Positions 24,464 to 32,709 of a stretch of 64,000 bases of DNA are shown one piece after another. Both the position numbers and the translations under genes were made by a program. Below the pieces are notes generated by a model. The model saw only the letters and a list, made by a program, of their open reading frames with translations. It was not told the origin of the DNA and ran no database searches. The DNA comes from JBCBSK01 sp965250105 (GTDB lineage Bacteria; Pseudomonadota; Alphaproteobacteria; Rhizobiales; Tepidamorphaceae). The stretch is from the NCBI GenBank assembly GCA_965250105.1, contig OZ252290.1:62001-126000 (forward strand), read 5' to 3'. Position 1 is the first letter of the stretch; every line of letters starts with the position of its first letter.

Positions 24464-24886
24464 TCAGCCGACGATCTCGGCGAGATCGAAGCACATGCCG
24501 ATCTCGATGGCCGCGTTCTCGACCGAATCCGAGCCATGCACCGAATTGCGCTCGATGTTTTCGGCGAATTCCTTGCGCACCGTGCCGTCTGCGGCCTCGG
24601 CCGGATTGGTCGCGCCCATGACCTCACGGTTCTTGGCCACGGCCCCCTCGCCTTCCAGGACCTGCAGGACGATCGGCCCCGAGGTCATGAAGGCGACCAG
24701 TTCGCCATAAAACGGGCGTTCCTTATGGACGGCGTAGAAGGCTTCGGCCTGGGCCTTGGTCCATTGCACGCGCTTCTGCGCCACGATGCGCAAGCCGGCG
24801 GCTTCGAATTTCGCATTGATCGCGCCGGTCAGATTGCGCGCGGTGGCGTCGGGCTTGATGATCGACATGGTGCGTTCGAGGGCCAT
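24464..24886 (-). CDS. ndk: Nucleoside diphosphate kinase
   Basis: A 140-residue enzyme that transfers the gamma-phosphate of ATP to other nucleoside diphosphates through a phosphohistidine. It opens ERTMSIIKPDATARN, has GATNPAEA near 91 and the active-site loop NSVHGSDS with the catalytic histidine at 117. Length matches the bacterial family exactly. The ATG at 24886 fits the family; an upstream in-frame ATG at 24916 adds ten unrelated residues. The gene is 100 bases upstream of the molybdoenzyme on the same strand, though the two functions are not related. Confidence 0.97.
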   Translation of the reverse strand: MALERTMSIIKPDATARNLTGAINAKFEAAGLRIVAQKRVQWTKAQAEAFYAVHKERPFYGELVAFMTSGPIVLQVLEGEGAVAKNREVMGATNPAEAADGTVRKEFAENIERNSVHGSDSVENAAIEIGMCFDLAEIVG

Positions 24887-24929
24887 GACGGGGTCCTTTC
24901 GATGGCTGACTTTCAAGAGCTGACAACAA

Positions 24930-24948
24930 GCCGGCCGGCGGGGCCGGC
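24930..24948 (-). terminator. Possible intrinsic terminator downstream of the GST gene
   Basis: A GC-only 7-bp stem (GCCGGCC with GGCCGGC) with a five-base loop. On the minus strand it is followed by TTGTTGTC, a weak U-rich tract. It lies about 145 bases after the GST stop and 44 bases before the ndk start, so it could end the GST transcript or sit in the ndk leader. Confidence 0.35.
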
Positions 24949-25091
24949 CGAACGGGGCGGGAAAATGGGAAGACCGGCCATGTCGCGGCGATCGGAACGT
25001 CGCGAGCAGCCGTGGCTTGGGCCGCTATGTGCCCAAATCCCGCCGCGTGCGCAAGATGGGCGCGGCCCGGCGTCGCGTTAAGTTCAGGGCC

Positions 25092-25781
25092 TCAGGCGGC
25101 GGCCGGCATCGACCGTCCGAGCCCGTCATGCAGTTCGAGGCAGCGCTCGAACCAGTCGGCGGCCGGATCGTCCGCGCCGAAAAGCTCGAACGGGCTCGTC
25201 ACGCGTGGCCATTGCAGCGAGCCGAACAGGATGTAATCGCCGAAATTCGGCGTCGCGCCACCAACGAAGGGCTGTTTCTTCAGCATCAGCCGGAGCGGCA
25301 TCAGCGCCTTGTCGAGACCGGCCTTGTTGGCCTCCCGCTTGGCGTGAAGATCCTCGAAGGAGGCGCCGATGCGCGCTTCGCGGGTCGTCCGGAAATAGGC
25401 CTGGTCGTCGGGATGGAGCTGGTCATGCACGTCCTTGACCACCAGCGGCACGATCGCCCCCATGATGCTGGCATTGGCATAGCCTTCGATCAGGCGCGCC
25501 GCCGCCTGCCCGCCCGGCCCGCCGAACAGGCTCAGCCGGTCCGGATAGGCTTCCTCGAGATAGACGGCGATATCGAAACTGTCCTGGACGAAGCGGTCGC
25601 CGTCCCGGATGACCGGCAGGGTCTTGAAGTCGCCGCCCTCGATCTCCTTGATCTTGTGGAACGGCGTCGCGCTGGTCTGGACGTCGAGCCCCTTATGGGC
25701 CAGCGCCATGCGCACGCGCCAGCAATAGGGGCTGAACCGGCAGTCCTGGTCGTTCGACAGATCGAAAAGCGTTATCGCCAT
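25092..25781 (-). CDS. Glutathione S-transferase family protein, LigE-like
   Basis: A 229-residue cytosolic GST. The N-terminal thioredoxin-like domain (about 1-85) has LFDLSNDQDCRFSPYCWRVRM followed by TLPVIRDGDRFVQDS, the glutathione gamma-glutamyl site, and YLEEAYPDR at the domain boundary. A helical C-terminal domain follows. The SPY-x-WR start and ALAHKGLD context resemble the LigE/FuA-type GSTs (beta-etherases and relatives) more than classical theta or beta GSTs. That is a resemblance from memory, not a search result. ATG 25781 follows AGGGGG at a suitable distance. A substrate cannot be named. Confidence 0.85.
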   Translation of the reverse strand: MAITLFDLSNDQDCRFSPYCWRVRMALAHKGLDVQTSATPFHKIKEIEGGDFKTLPVIRDGDRFVQDSFDIAVYLEEAYPDRLSLFGGPGGQAAARLIEGYANASIMGAIVPLVVKDVHDQLHPDDQAYFRTTREARIGASFEDLHAKREANKAGLDKALMPLRLMLKKQPFVGGATPNFGDYILFGSLQWPRVTSPFELFGADDPAADWFERCLELHDGLGRSMPAAA

Positions 25782-26437
25782 GGAATAATCCCCCTGACTG
25801 GCGCGAGACGGACGGCCGTGCGCGTCGCGCCGGCCAAGATGATGAGGCGCGCAAGTGTTACGCTTCACGCGGCGAGATCAAGGGGGCGGGCCGCGCCTGA
25901 TGAAAATGTGAGCCGTTCGGTCGCGACAGCCATGCCGCGACACCTCGGCCAAGGCGGCGCCGACGGGACGACCGACTATAGTGGAAACCAATTTTGGGCG
26001 GCGCCGAAGGCGCCTGGCTCGGGCTTTCAAATGGTGGAAGGCCGTGCCCGCGCCACCTACGCCCCTAACGATCATCGATGCCCTGCCGGTCCCACCACCA
26101 TGTCCGATGACAAGGCGGCTGCCAGCTCAAGCGGCGCGACATGCATCGCGCCAAAGAGAGCCGGGTTAAAGCCTTTCGGCCACGCCATGATCAATGTTAT
26201 TGACTGATGATCAATAAGTGAATAATTTCCGCCCCGACAGATGGTTAGTGATGGCTCGGGGCTGTCGGACCGGTTTCCGGTGCCATGGTGATCATGGCCT
26301 TCTTCGGATGCGGGCCTCACTGCTGCCGGCGGTGCGCCCTGCCCGTCGTCTGACGGGATCGTGTCCATTCCAGCGATCTGCGGTGAAACCATTCAGGCAT
26401 CGCAGAGCGATATCGGGGGCGACCTGAGGAGGAAGAT
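25782..26437. other. 656-base intergenic region between GST and the FAD oxidoreductase
   Basis: No credible protein: the open frames are short and arginine/proline-rich. It holds a GGCGCC-GAA-GGCGCC hairpin (26000-26014) directly after a CCAATTTTGG palindrome (25988-25997), an ACTATAGT palindrome (25976-25983), and the AT-rich operator-like block at 26187-26228. The leader from that block to the GTG start would be about 200 bases. The GST promoter must also lie here. Confidence 0.45.
26187..26228 (+). promoter_or_regulatory. Candidate promoter/operator for the oxidase-dehydrogenase operon
   Basis: A sharply AT-rich patch in GC-rich DNA. ATGATCAAT occurs twice, at 26187-26195 and 26207-26215, exactly 20 bases apart (two helical turns). 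Between them TCAAT-GTT-ATTGA forms a perfect inverted repeat. TTGACT (26200-26205) and AATAAT (26221-26226) could be -35 and -10 boxes, with a short 15-base spacer overlapping the second repeat. This is what a repressor or activator site would look like. No regulator gene is adjacent. Confidence 0.42.
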
Positions 26438-27709
26438 GTGTCTCGGGCCGGAGCCATTTCTCTGTGGGACAAATCAGCGGCGGAAAGCCCGTATGAAAGC
26501 GAGATGCGGGGCGATCGCGCCTGCGACCTGGCGATCGTCGGTGGTGGGTATACGGGTTTGTCGACCGCGTTGCATGCCGCCGAGAAGGGTCTGGACTGTC
26601 ACCTGCTCGAAGCGCGGCAGATCGGCCATGGCGGGTCCGGGCGAAATGGCGGGCAAGTCACCCCTGAGGCCCCGCTGCCTTTGAAGCAGTTGCAGGTTCG
26701 GCTGGGCGATGCCAAGGGCGCCGCCCTGGCCCGGCAGATAGCCGACATGCCCGACTATGTGTTCGAACTGATCGAGAAGCACCAGATCCGCTGCGAGCCG
26801 CACAGAAACGGCCTCGTGACCACGGCCAGTTCGCCCGCCGCATTCGCAGAAATGAAGCGCAGATTTGACGATTGGGAGAGGATCGGGGCGCCCGTCGAAT
26901 TCCTGACCAAAGAGCAGGCGTCGCAGGTGATCGGCGGCGGAAGATACCGCGGCGCGTTGCTCGACCGCCGGGGCGGCACCATCAATCCGATGGGCTTCGC
27001 GCGCGGGCTCGCCCGGGCCGCCGTCGGCGCCGGCGCCACGATCTCGACCGGCGTGACCGCTCGAAAACTGCGCCGGGACGGCGGCGTCTGGAAGGTGGAA
27101 ACCGATCGCGGCGTCCTGACCGCGAAACATGTCGTCATCGCCACCAACGCCTATACCGACGATCTGTGGCCGGGGCTCAAGCAGACCTTCACGACAGTCG
27201 ACTATTTTCAGATCGCGACCGCGCCATTGGGCGCGGAGGCCAAGGCCATTTTGCCGGGCAGGCAGGCCTTGGTGGTTGTTGGCTTCCTTTTGTTCGCGGT
27301 GCGCCGGGATGATTTCAACAGGTTGATCGTCGGTTCCGTTGGCCCGGCCATGGGTGGCCTGTCGGGGCTGTCGAGCCGCTGGGCGGCGCGCACGATCGGG
27401 CGCCTGTTTCCGAAGCTTGGCAAGGTCGCGATGGAGGAGATCTGGTGTGGGCGCCTCGCCCTCACGCCCGACCATGTCTATCACGTCCACCGGCCGGCGC
27501 CGGGGCTGTATGCGCCTACCGCATATAATGGCCTGGGCATTACGGCCGGCATCATGTTTGGCCGCGCCATGGCCGAGCTTCTGACCGGCGCCGATGAAGA
27601 CAAGCTGCCGGTTCCGATTACCGACATGAAACCCGTGGTGGCGCGCGGATTGCGGCACCGCGCCCTGCAAGCCGCTTTGGCGGCAAGCCAGCTTGCCCGG
27701 AGCCTTTGA
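26438..27709 (+). CDS. FAD-dependent amine/amino-acid oxidoreductase (DAO family)
   Basis: A 423-residue flavoprotein. The Rossmann FAD motif is AIVGGGYTGLSTALHAAEKG (about 33-52), followed by the acidic strand LLEAR and GGSGRNGGQ, the pattern of gamma-glutamylputrescine oxidase (PuuB) and related DadA-like oxidases. The C-terminal WCGRLALTPDHVYHV and YNGLGITAG complete the FAD fold. It would oxidise a primary or secondary amine to imine or aldehyde. The start is GTG at 26438, fixed by AGGAGG five bases upstream; an out-of-frame ATG overlaps it. It is probably co-transcribed with the dehydrogenase 124 bases downstream. Substrate unknown. Confidence 0.85.
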   Translation: MSRAGAISLWDKSAAESPYESEMRGDRACDLAIVGGGYTGLSTALHAAEKGLDCHLLEARQIGHGGSGRNGGQVTPEAPLPLKQLQVRLGDAKGAALARQIADMPDYVFELIEKHQIRCEPHRNGLVTTASSPAAFAEMKRRFDDWERIGAPVEFLTKEQASQVIGGGRYRGALLDRRGGTINPMGFARGLARAAVGAGATISTGVTARKLRRDGGVWKVETDRGVLTAKHVVIATNAYTDDLWPGLKQTFTTVDYFQIATAPLGAEAKAILPGRQALVVVGFLLFAVRRDDFNRLIVGSVGPAMGGLSGLSSRWAARTIGRLFPKLGKVAMEEIWCGRLALTPDHVYHVHRPAPGLYAPTAYNGLGITAGIMFGRAMAELLTGADEDKLPVPITDMKPVVARGLRHRALQAALAASQLARSL

Positions 27710-27833
27710 TATCCGGCTCCTCTCGCGGGCGGCGGGGCGGATGCGCCCGGACGTTTCGAGGGTCTGAGAACCGAAATCCGATCGGCGCGCTGCCACCGGT
27801 GCGGCCGCCTTGGTCTGAAGAAAGGAAAACAGC

Positions 27834-28823
27834 ATGGATAGCAGACGCGTCGCCATCTATGGAACCGGCCGCACGGCGGGGTGCCTTGTCCGGGAGCTTG
27901 AACACAGCCCGCACGTGCTTGCCGCCGCCATCGATCATGCACCCGAGCGGATCGGCCACGACCTGGGAACCCTGACGAAGGGCGACCCAATCGGCGTGAC
28001 CGTGACGGACGACTTCGATGCCGCCCTGCGTTCCGGGGCGTTCGATCTCGTTGCCTATGTCGGCCTGTCCGACGAACGCCATATCGAGGTCATGACCGCC
28101 TGTGCCGAGGCGGGCATGGATATGGTCCACACCTGCTTCACCCATCCTAAACTGGCGCTCGAAGACGAGTTTCATCGGCGACTCACCGATCAGGTGGCCG
28201 CGACGGGATCGCGCATCGTCGGCGCGGGCCTGACGCCAGGCCTTTGGTTCGATGTGCTGCCCGCGCTTCTCAGCACTGGGCTGGCGGCGCCCGTCTCGGT
28301 GCGCGGCCGACAGCTATCGGACATCTCCGGCTGGGGACGCGGCGTCCTGATCGACGAGATGGGCGTCGGCACGACGCGAACGGGCGTGCCGCCCCGGGCT
28401 GATCTGGCCCTCAGCGAGCCAGCACACATGCTCGCCGAAGCGCTCAATCTGACGGATTATTCGCTCGAATCGCGCAGCCGGCTCGTCGCGGCCGAAGAGG
28501 CCGTCACGGTCGGCGACATCGAGGTCTCGCCCGGCCAGGTCGAAGGCGCCCGGCTGGAACTCGTGGTCATCGCCGGCGGACAGGAGCGCGTTCAGCTGGA
28601 ATGGATCGCTCTGGCCGACATCTTTTCGCGGATGTCGGCGTCCGGCGAGGCCAAGCCGCTGGAGATCCGCCTGACGGGCGGTGACGGAAGCGAGATGGAG
28701 GTGCTGATCACGCCACCGCTTGACCCTTATCCGGGGACCGGCGCGCGGGTGGTCCAGGCCATAACGGCGATAGGAGCGCTGCCGCCGGGCATCCATGCGC
28801 CGACCGCGCTGCCGATCGCCTGA
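27834..28823 (+). CDS. NAD(P)-dependent amine dehydrogenase, DapB/diaminopentanoate dehydrogenase-like
   Basis: A 329-residue Rossmann-fold protein of the dihydrodipicolinate-reductase-like group that includes 2,4-diaminopentanoate dehydrogenase. The nucleotide motif YGTGRTAG (about 9-16) lacks the usual GxGxxG spacing at its last glycine. DLVAYVGLSDERHIEVMTACAEAG continues the fold, and GAGLTPGLWFDVLP is the hinge to the second domain. Such enzymes deaminate or reduce an amino group with NAD(P). The ATG follows an AAAGGAA site. Position behind the flavin oxidase suggests sequential steps on one amine substrate. The identity of that substrate is not visible. Confidence 0.8.
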   Translation: MDSRRVAIYGTGRTAGCLVRELEHSPHVLAAAIDHAPERIGHDLGTLTKGDPIGVTVTDDFDAALRSGAFDLVAYVGLSDERHIEVMTACAEAGMDMVHTCFTHPKLALEDEFHRRLTDQVAATGSRIVGAGLTPGLWFDVLPALLSTGLAAPVSVRGRQLSDISGWGRGVLIDEMGVGTTRTGVPPRADLALSEPAHMLAEALNLTDYSLESRSRLVAAEEAVTVGDIEVSPGQVEGARLELVVIAGGQERVQLEWIALADIFSRMSASGEAKPLEIRLTGGDGSEMEVLITPPLDPYPGTGARVVQAITAIGALPPGIHAPTALPIA

Positions 28824-28859
28824 AGGGCCGCCGCGATCGCCGCTTCTTAATCGCGCTTG

Positions 28860-29309
28860 TCAATCGCCGATGGTGAAGCGCGGGCGGTTGACGATCTGCA
28901 CTCGTTGCCCGCCGATCACACGGCCGCCGGCTTCAAAGCGCACATTCAACACATCGGTGCCCTGGGGATGGGGAACGCGGAAGCGCAGCCGGTTGGAATG
29001 GCGCCGGTCGCAAGTCACCACGGCGACGTTGACGGTGAGATCGGCGTCAACGGCGGCACCGAGCGCGCCGCTTCCCGGCCGATAGTCCCGGTCGACCGAC
29101 TGGATGTCATAACAGGTCGATGTGTCGGCGAAGGTCGCGCGCACCGTCACGAAACCGCCCGTCAGACCGGTGGCATCGGTGCTGTCTGTCGACGCGATGA
29201 CGCGCACGGTCTGGGCCTCGGCCGGGGCTGTGCCGAGCACGCCGAACGCCATGATACCGGACAATGCCGCGACACAGAGCCGCGCGCCGGCACGCAATTC
29301 CGTCTTCAT
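28860..29309 (-). CDS. Secreted protein of unknown function, paralogue A
   Basis: A 149-residue exported protein. A signal peptide ends near residue 32 (PAEA-Q), leaving about 117 residues of predicted beta-rich sequence. It is a clear paralogue of the next gene upstream: both share TGG-x-V-x-V, a CY-x(4)-VDR-x-Y-x-P block, a second cysteine, then NR-x(2)-F-x(2)-PHP and TD-[IV]-LN, and end with GRV and QRVQI. Two mature cysteines (66 and 100) align with those of the paralogue and could form a disulfide. ATG 29309 is set by AAGGAGG seven bases upstream. I recognise no known family. Confidence 0.75.
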   Translation of the reverse strand: MKTELRAGARLCVAALSGIMAFGVLGTAPAEAQTVRVIASTDSTDATGLTGGFVTVRATFADTSTCYDIQSVDRDYRPGSGALGAAVDADLTVNVAVVTCDRRHSNRLRFRVPHPQGTDVLNVRFEAGGRVIGGQRVQIVNRPRFTIGD

Positions 29310-29359
29310 CGCCAAACCTCCTTGGCCGTCAACCCCCGCGCGCTCCCATGTCGTCGCCC

Positions 29360-29839
29360 CTAATCGTTATACGGCCCGCCGCGTGCCTCGATCTGAACGC
29401 GCTGGTGATCGGCCACCCGGCCGTTGATCGTGAAGGTCAGGTTGAGAATGTCGGTATAGGCCGGATGCGGCAGGGTGAAGATCACGCGGTTTTCCTGAAT
29501 GCCGTGGCATTCGGCCGGGTCGAGCGCGACGGTCACGTCGGCGCCGCGCAGCAGATCGACGCGGGTCGCGCCCCAGGGCTCGTAATGCCGGTCGACATGG
29601 TCGACGGCATAGCAACGCAGGCCGTGATCGAGCAGCACATCGACGCGCACGACACCGCCAGTCTGTCCGACGGCCGAGCCAAGGCCGTTCACCGTGGCGC
29701 TCGACTTGGAAAAGAATGATTTCAGATCAAAGGATCCACGATCAGACGATCCGCGATCGCCCGCCAGCGCCGGTCCCGTGAAACCTAAGGCCACGACCAA
29801 AGCCGCGACGCCGAGCCAGTTCATCGTCCTGCCGTTCAT
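29360..29839 (-). CDS. Secreted protein of unknown function, paralogue B
   Basis: A 159-residue exported protein with a signal peptide (about 1-27, ending ALA-G). A Ser/Asp/Lys-rich stretch (28-58) precedes a domain homologous to paralogue A, 50 bases downstream. Shared positions include TGGVVRV (60-66), CYAVDHVDRHYEP (76-88), Cys111, and LPHP with TDILN (about 123-133), ending GRV and QRVQI. The gene pair is almost certainly a tandem duplication, co-transcribed on the minus strand. The ATG at 29839 lies after GGGAG. The open frame runs far upstream without a stop, but that part is low-quality and opposite the ABC-F gene. The 234 bases upstream of it (29840-30073) show no other feature. Confidence 0.75.
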   Translation of the reverse strand: MNGRTMNWLGVAALVVALGFTGPALAGDRGSSDRGSFDLKSFFSKSSATVNGLGSAVGQTGGVVRVDVLLDHGLRCYAVDHVDRHYEPWGATRVDLLRGADVTVALDPAECHGIQENRVIFTLPHPAYTDILNLTFTINGRVADHQRVQIEARGGPYND

Positions 29840-30073
29840 CAGCCTGCTCCCAAGCTCTCGTCGGAGATGGCCGCACAAGCCACGCTCCGCAAGCCCCGAC
29901 ATGGGCACTAACCGTCCCATGCCACGAATGTGATGGCTGGTGTAGAGCCGATACGGGCCGTGCCCGATATGGGCTGGCTCAAACCAGGGCCGAAATCGGA
30001 CCTTACCGTTCAGGCTCCTTGCCGTCCGATCACATGGTTGACCGGAATGGCGCTCTCGGCCATCACAACGGCC

Positions 30074-31957
30074 ATGTTGACGGTTCAGGATCTGACATAC
30101 CGGCTCGGCGATCGGCTGCTGCTGGAACGTGCTTCGTTGACCGTGCGCGATGGCGCGCGCGTCGGTCTCGTCGGGCGCAATGGCACGGGCAAATCGACGC
30201 TCTTTCGGCTCATTCTCGGGGAGATCGGCGCGGAAAGCGGGACGATCGAGATGCGTCGCGGGTCGCGGATCGGCACCGTGGCCCAGGAAGCGCCGGGCGG
30301 CGACCAGGCGCTGATCGACTATGTGCTCGATGCCGATATCGAGCGCAGCGCGCTTCTCGCCGAGGCCGAAACCGCGTCCGACCCGACGCGCATCGCCGAG
30401 ATCCAGATGCGGCTGGCCGATATCGACGCCCAATCCGCGCCGGCGCGCGCAGCCCGCATCCTCTCGGGACTCGGCTTCGACGAGGCGGCGCAGCACCGGG
30501 CGCTGAAGACCTATTCCGGCGGCTGGCGCATGCGGGTGGCGCTTGCCGCGCTGCTGTTTTCGGCGCCGGATCTCCTGCTGCTCGATGAGCCGACCAACTA
30601 TCTCGACCTCGAAGGCGCGCTCTGGCTCGAGGACTATCTCGGCCGCTATCCGCACACGCTGATCATCATCAGCCACGACCGCGATCTCTTGAACACGGCG
30701 ACGACGGAGATCGCGCATCTGCATGGCCGCGCCCTGACGCTCTATCGCGGCGGCTATGACAGTTTCGAGCGCCAGCGCGCCGAAAAACAGGCCCTAACGG
30801 CCAAGTTGAAGAAGAAACAGGATGCCCAGCGCAAGCATATGGAAGCCTTCGTCGAGCGCTTCCGCTACAAGGCCTCGAAGGCCCGGCAGGCGCAAAGCCG
30901 GCTAAAGGCACTCGAACGGCTGGCGCCCGTCATCCAGGAAGAGGCCGAGAGTTCGGCCCATATCGACCTGCCGGATCCGGAGCGCGCGCTGTCGCCGCCG
31001 ATCCTCAGGATCGAAAAGGGCGCGGTCGGCTACGCACCCGGCCATCCGGTGCTGCGTCAGCTCGACATCCGCATCGACCATGACGACCGCATCGGGCTGC
31101 TCGGCGCCAATGGCAATGGCAAGAGCACCTTCGCCAAGCTGATCCAGGGCGGGCTGACGCTTGAAACGGGCGCGCTGGTCAAGGCCGAGAAGCTGCGCAT
31201 CGGCTTTTTCGCCCAGCATCAGCTCGACGAACTGGTGCCCGAACAATCGCCGGCCGAACATATCCGCAAGCTGATGCCGGACGCGCCGGAGGCCAAGGTG
31301 CGCGCCCGCACCGCGCAGATCGGCTTCACCGCGATCAAGGCCGATACGCCGGCGAAGAAACTCTCCGGCGGCGAGAAGGCACGCCTGATGCTGGGCCTCG
31401 CCGCCTTCCACAAACCGCATCTCCTGATTCTCGATGAGCCGACGAACCATCTCGACATGGATGCGCGCGACGCTCTGGTCGCGGCGCTGAACGCCTATTC
31501 CGGCGCGGTCATCGTCATCAGCCACGATCGGCATCTAATCGAAACGACCTGCGATCGCCTGTGGCTCGTGGCCGACGGTACCGTGACGCCCTATGACGGG
31601 GATATAGATAGCTATCGCCGCATCATCGGCGGCAGCCCGCGCCGGCGCGACAAGACGAAATCGCCGCAAGCCGCGCCTCAGCCGGCGGCGAAAACGCCGG
31701 AAGGGCCCTCCCCCGGCCGCGACCCGACCGATCTTCGCAAGAAGATCGCCGCGCTGGAAGTCCAGATGCGCAAGCTGAATGCCGGCATGGAGAAGCTCGA
31801 CAGCGCGCTGGCCGATCCCGATCTCTTCCGCAAGGATCCAACGCGGGGCGCCGACCTGTCGCGGCTACGCGCGGATGCCGAACGTCGGCTCGCGCGGGCG
31901 GAACAGGACTGGCTCGATCTGAGCGCGGTGCTCGAAACCGGCTCGGCCAGTTCGTAG
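30074..31957 (+). CDS. ABC-F family ATPase
   Basis: A 627-residue soluble protein with two ATP-binding cassettes and no membrane segment. The first has GRNGTGKST and YSGGWRMRVAL, and the second GANGNGKST and LSGGEKARL, with DEPTN Walker B boxes in both. The interdomain linker (about 230-290) is basic and helical, as in ribosome-binding ABC-F proteins (Uup/YheS-type). A C-terminal coiled-coil (about 555-620) is typical of Uup-like members. It probably acts on the ribosome. The real start is ATG 30074, which opens directly into the first domain (MLTVQDLTYRLG); an upstream in-frame ATG at 29930 would add 48 unrelated residues. Confidence 0.93.
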   Translation: MLTVQDLTYRLGDRLLLERASLTVRDGARVGLVGRNGTGKSTLFRLILGEIGAESGTIEMRRGSRIGTVAQEAPGGDQALIDYVLDADIERSALLAEAETASDPTRIAEIQMRLADIDAQSAPARAARILSGLGFDEAAQHRALKTYSGGWRMRVALAALLFSAPDLLLLDEPTNYLDLEGALWLEDYLGRYPHTLIIISHDRDLLNTATTEIAHLHGRALTLYRGGYDSFERQRAEKQALTAKLKKKQDAQRKHMEAFVERFRYKASKARQAQSRLKALERLAPVIQEEAESSAHIDLPDPERALSPPILRIEKGAVGYAPGHPVLRQLDIRIDHDDRIGLLGANGNGKSTFAKLIQGGLTLETGALVKAEKLRIGFFAQHQLDELVPEQSPAEHIRKLMPDAPEAKVRARTAQIGFTAIKADTPAKKLSGGEKARLMLGLAAFHKPHLLILDEPTNHLDMDARDALVAALNAYSGAVIVISHDRHLIETTCDRLWLVADGTVTPYDGDIDSYRRIIGGSPRRRDKTKSPQAAPQPAAKTPEGPSPGRDPTDLRKKIAALEVQMRKLNAGMEKLDSALADPDLFRKDPTRGADLSRLRADAERRLARAEQDWLDLSAVLETGSASS

Positions 31958-31968
31958 CCCGGCGGCCG

Positions 31969-32709
31969 TCAGCCGCGGCGAAACAGCGCCCGGATATGCG
32001 GAATATCGCGGTCGCGCGTCACGGTATGATGTTCCAGATCGACGAGCGTCAGGCCATGGTCGGTAAGCGCGGTCACCTCGTCCTCGACGAGCGGCCAGGG
32101 CGGACCGTCGGCCGGCTGGCCCGTCAGATTGGACCGGGTGACGACCAGAAGATGCCCGGCCGGCGCGACAAAGGCCGCGATGCGGCTCGCGGCTTCCGCG
32201 CGCTCGGCGCCGTTGAGCGCCTGAAGCGTGTAGCATTCGTGCACGAGATCGAAGCCCTGCATCCAGTCGAGCGGCGGAGCGAAGAGATCGCCAGCGAGAT
32301 AGGTGACGCTACTCGTCGGAAATCGCGACTGCGCCCAATGAACCGCCGTTTCCGACAGGTCGAAGGCGGTAACGTCGAGGCCTGCGGCGGCCAGCGCCTC
32401 TGCGTTGTCGCCGAGGCCGCAGCCGACATCGAGCGCGCGCAGGCCGGACGCCACGACGCCGCCGGGCTTGCCGCCCGCCAGCCAATCGCGCAGCAGTTCA
32501 TGCGGTTCGAGCCGCGCCCAGGGGACACCCGCCGGGTCGCCGGCGGCATGTTGATAGACCGCGTTGAACCAGTCCTGGCGGGCTTCTGGGTCACCGCCGA
32601 TGGCGCCGGTCAGTTCGTCGAGCCGCTGCCGGGCCGTCATCCGGCGCGCGTCGAAATCGGGGTCGCCAGGCCGGCCGCGGCCGGCTTCGTTATCCTGCCC
32701 GCCGGTCAT
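31969..32709 (-). CDS. Class I SAM-dependent methyltransferase
   Basis: A 246-residue methyltransferase. SAM motif I is LDVGCGLGDNAEALA, followed by VTAFDLSETAVHWA and a GDLFAPP acidic loop, with HECYTLQAL in the post-motif region. The substrate cannot be told; the closest feel is the thiopurine/tellurite (TehB-like) or small-molecule group. The start at 32709 forms an ATGA overlap with the stop of holC, which strongly supports both ends. The gene is convergent with the ABC-F gene (11 bases apart) and closes a pepA-holC-methyltransferase run. Confidence 0.85.
   Translation of the reverse strand: MTGGQDNEAGRGRPGDPDFDARRMTARQRLDELTGAIGGDPEARQDWFNAVYQHAAGDPAGVPWARLEPHELLRDWLAGGKPGGVVASGLRALDVGCGLGDNAEALAAAGLDVTAFDLSETAVHWAQSRFPTSSVTYLAGDLFAPPLDWMQGFDLVHECYTLQALNGAERAEAASRIAAFVAPAGHLLVVTRSNLTGQPADGPPWPLVEDEVTALTDHGLTLVDLEHHTVTRDRDIPHIRALFRRG

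Noticed and set aside
26187..26216. An FNR/CRP-type box in the AT-rich patch
   Set aside because: The ATTGA...TCAAT arms have a seven-base gap instead of the spacing of FNR sites, so I only call an unspecified operator.
29840..30724. Upstream continuation of the paralogue B frame
   Set aside because: No stop for 295 codons, but it lies opposite the ABC-F gene, has no signal peptide or motif, and the 29839 start has a ribosome-binding site and a proper signal sequence.
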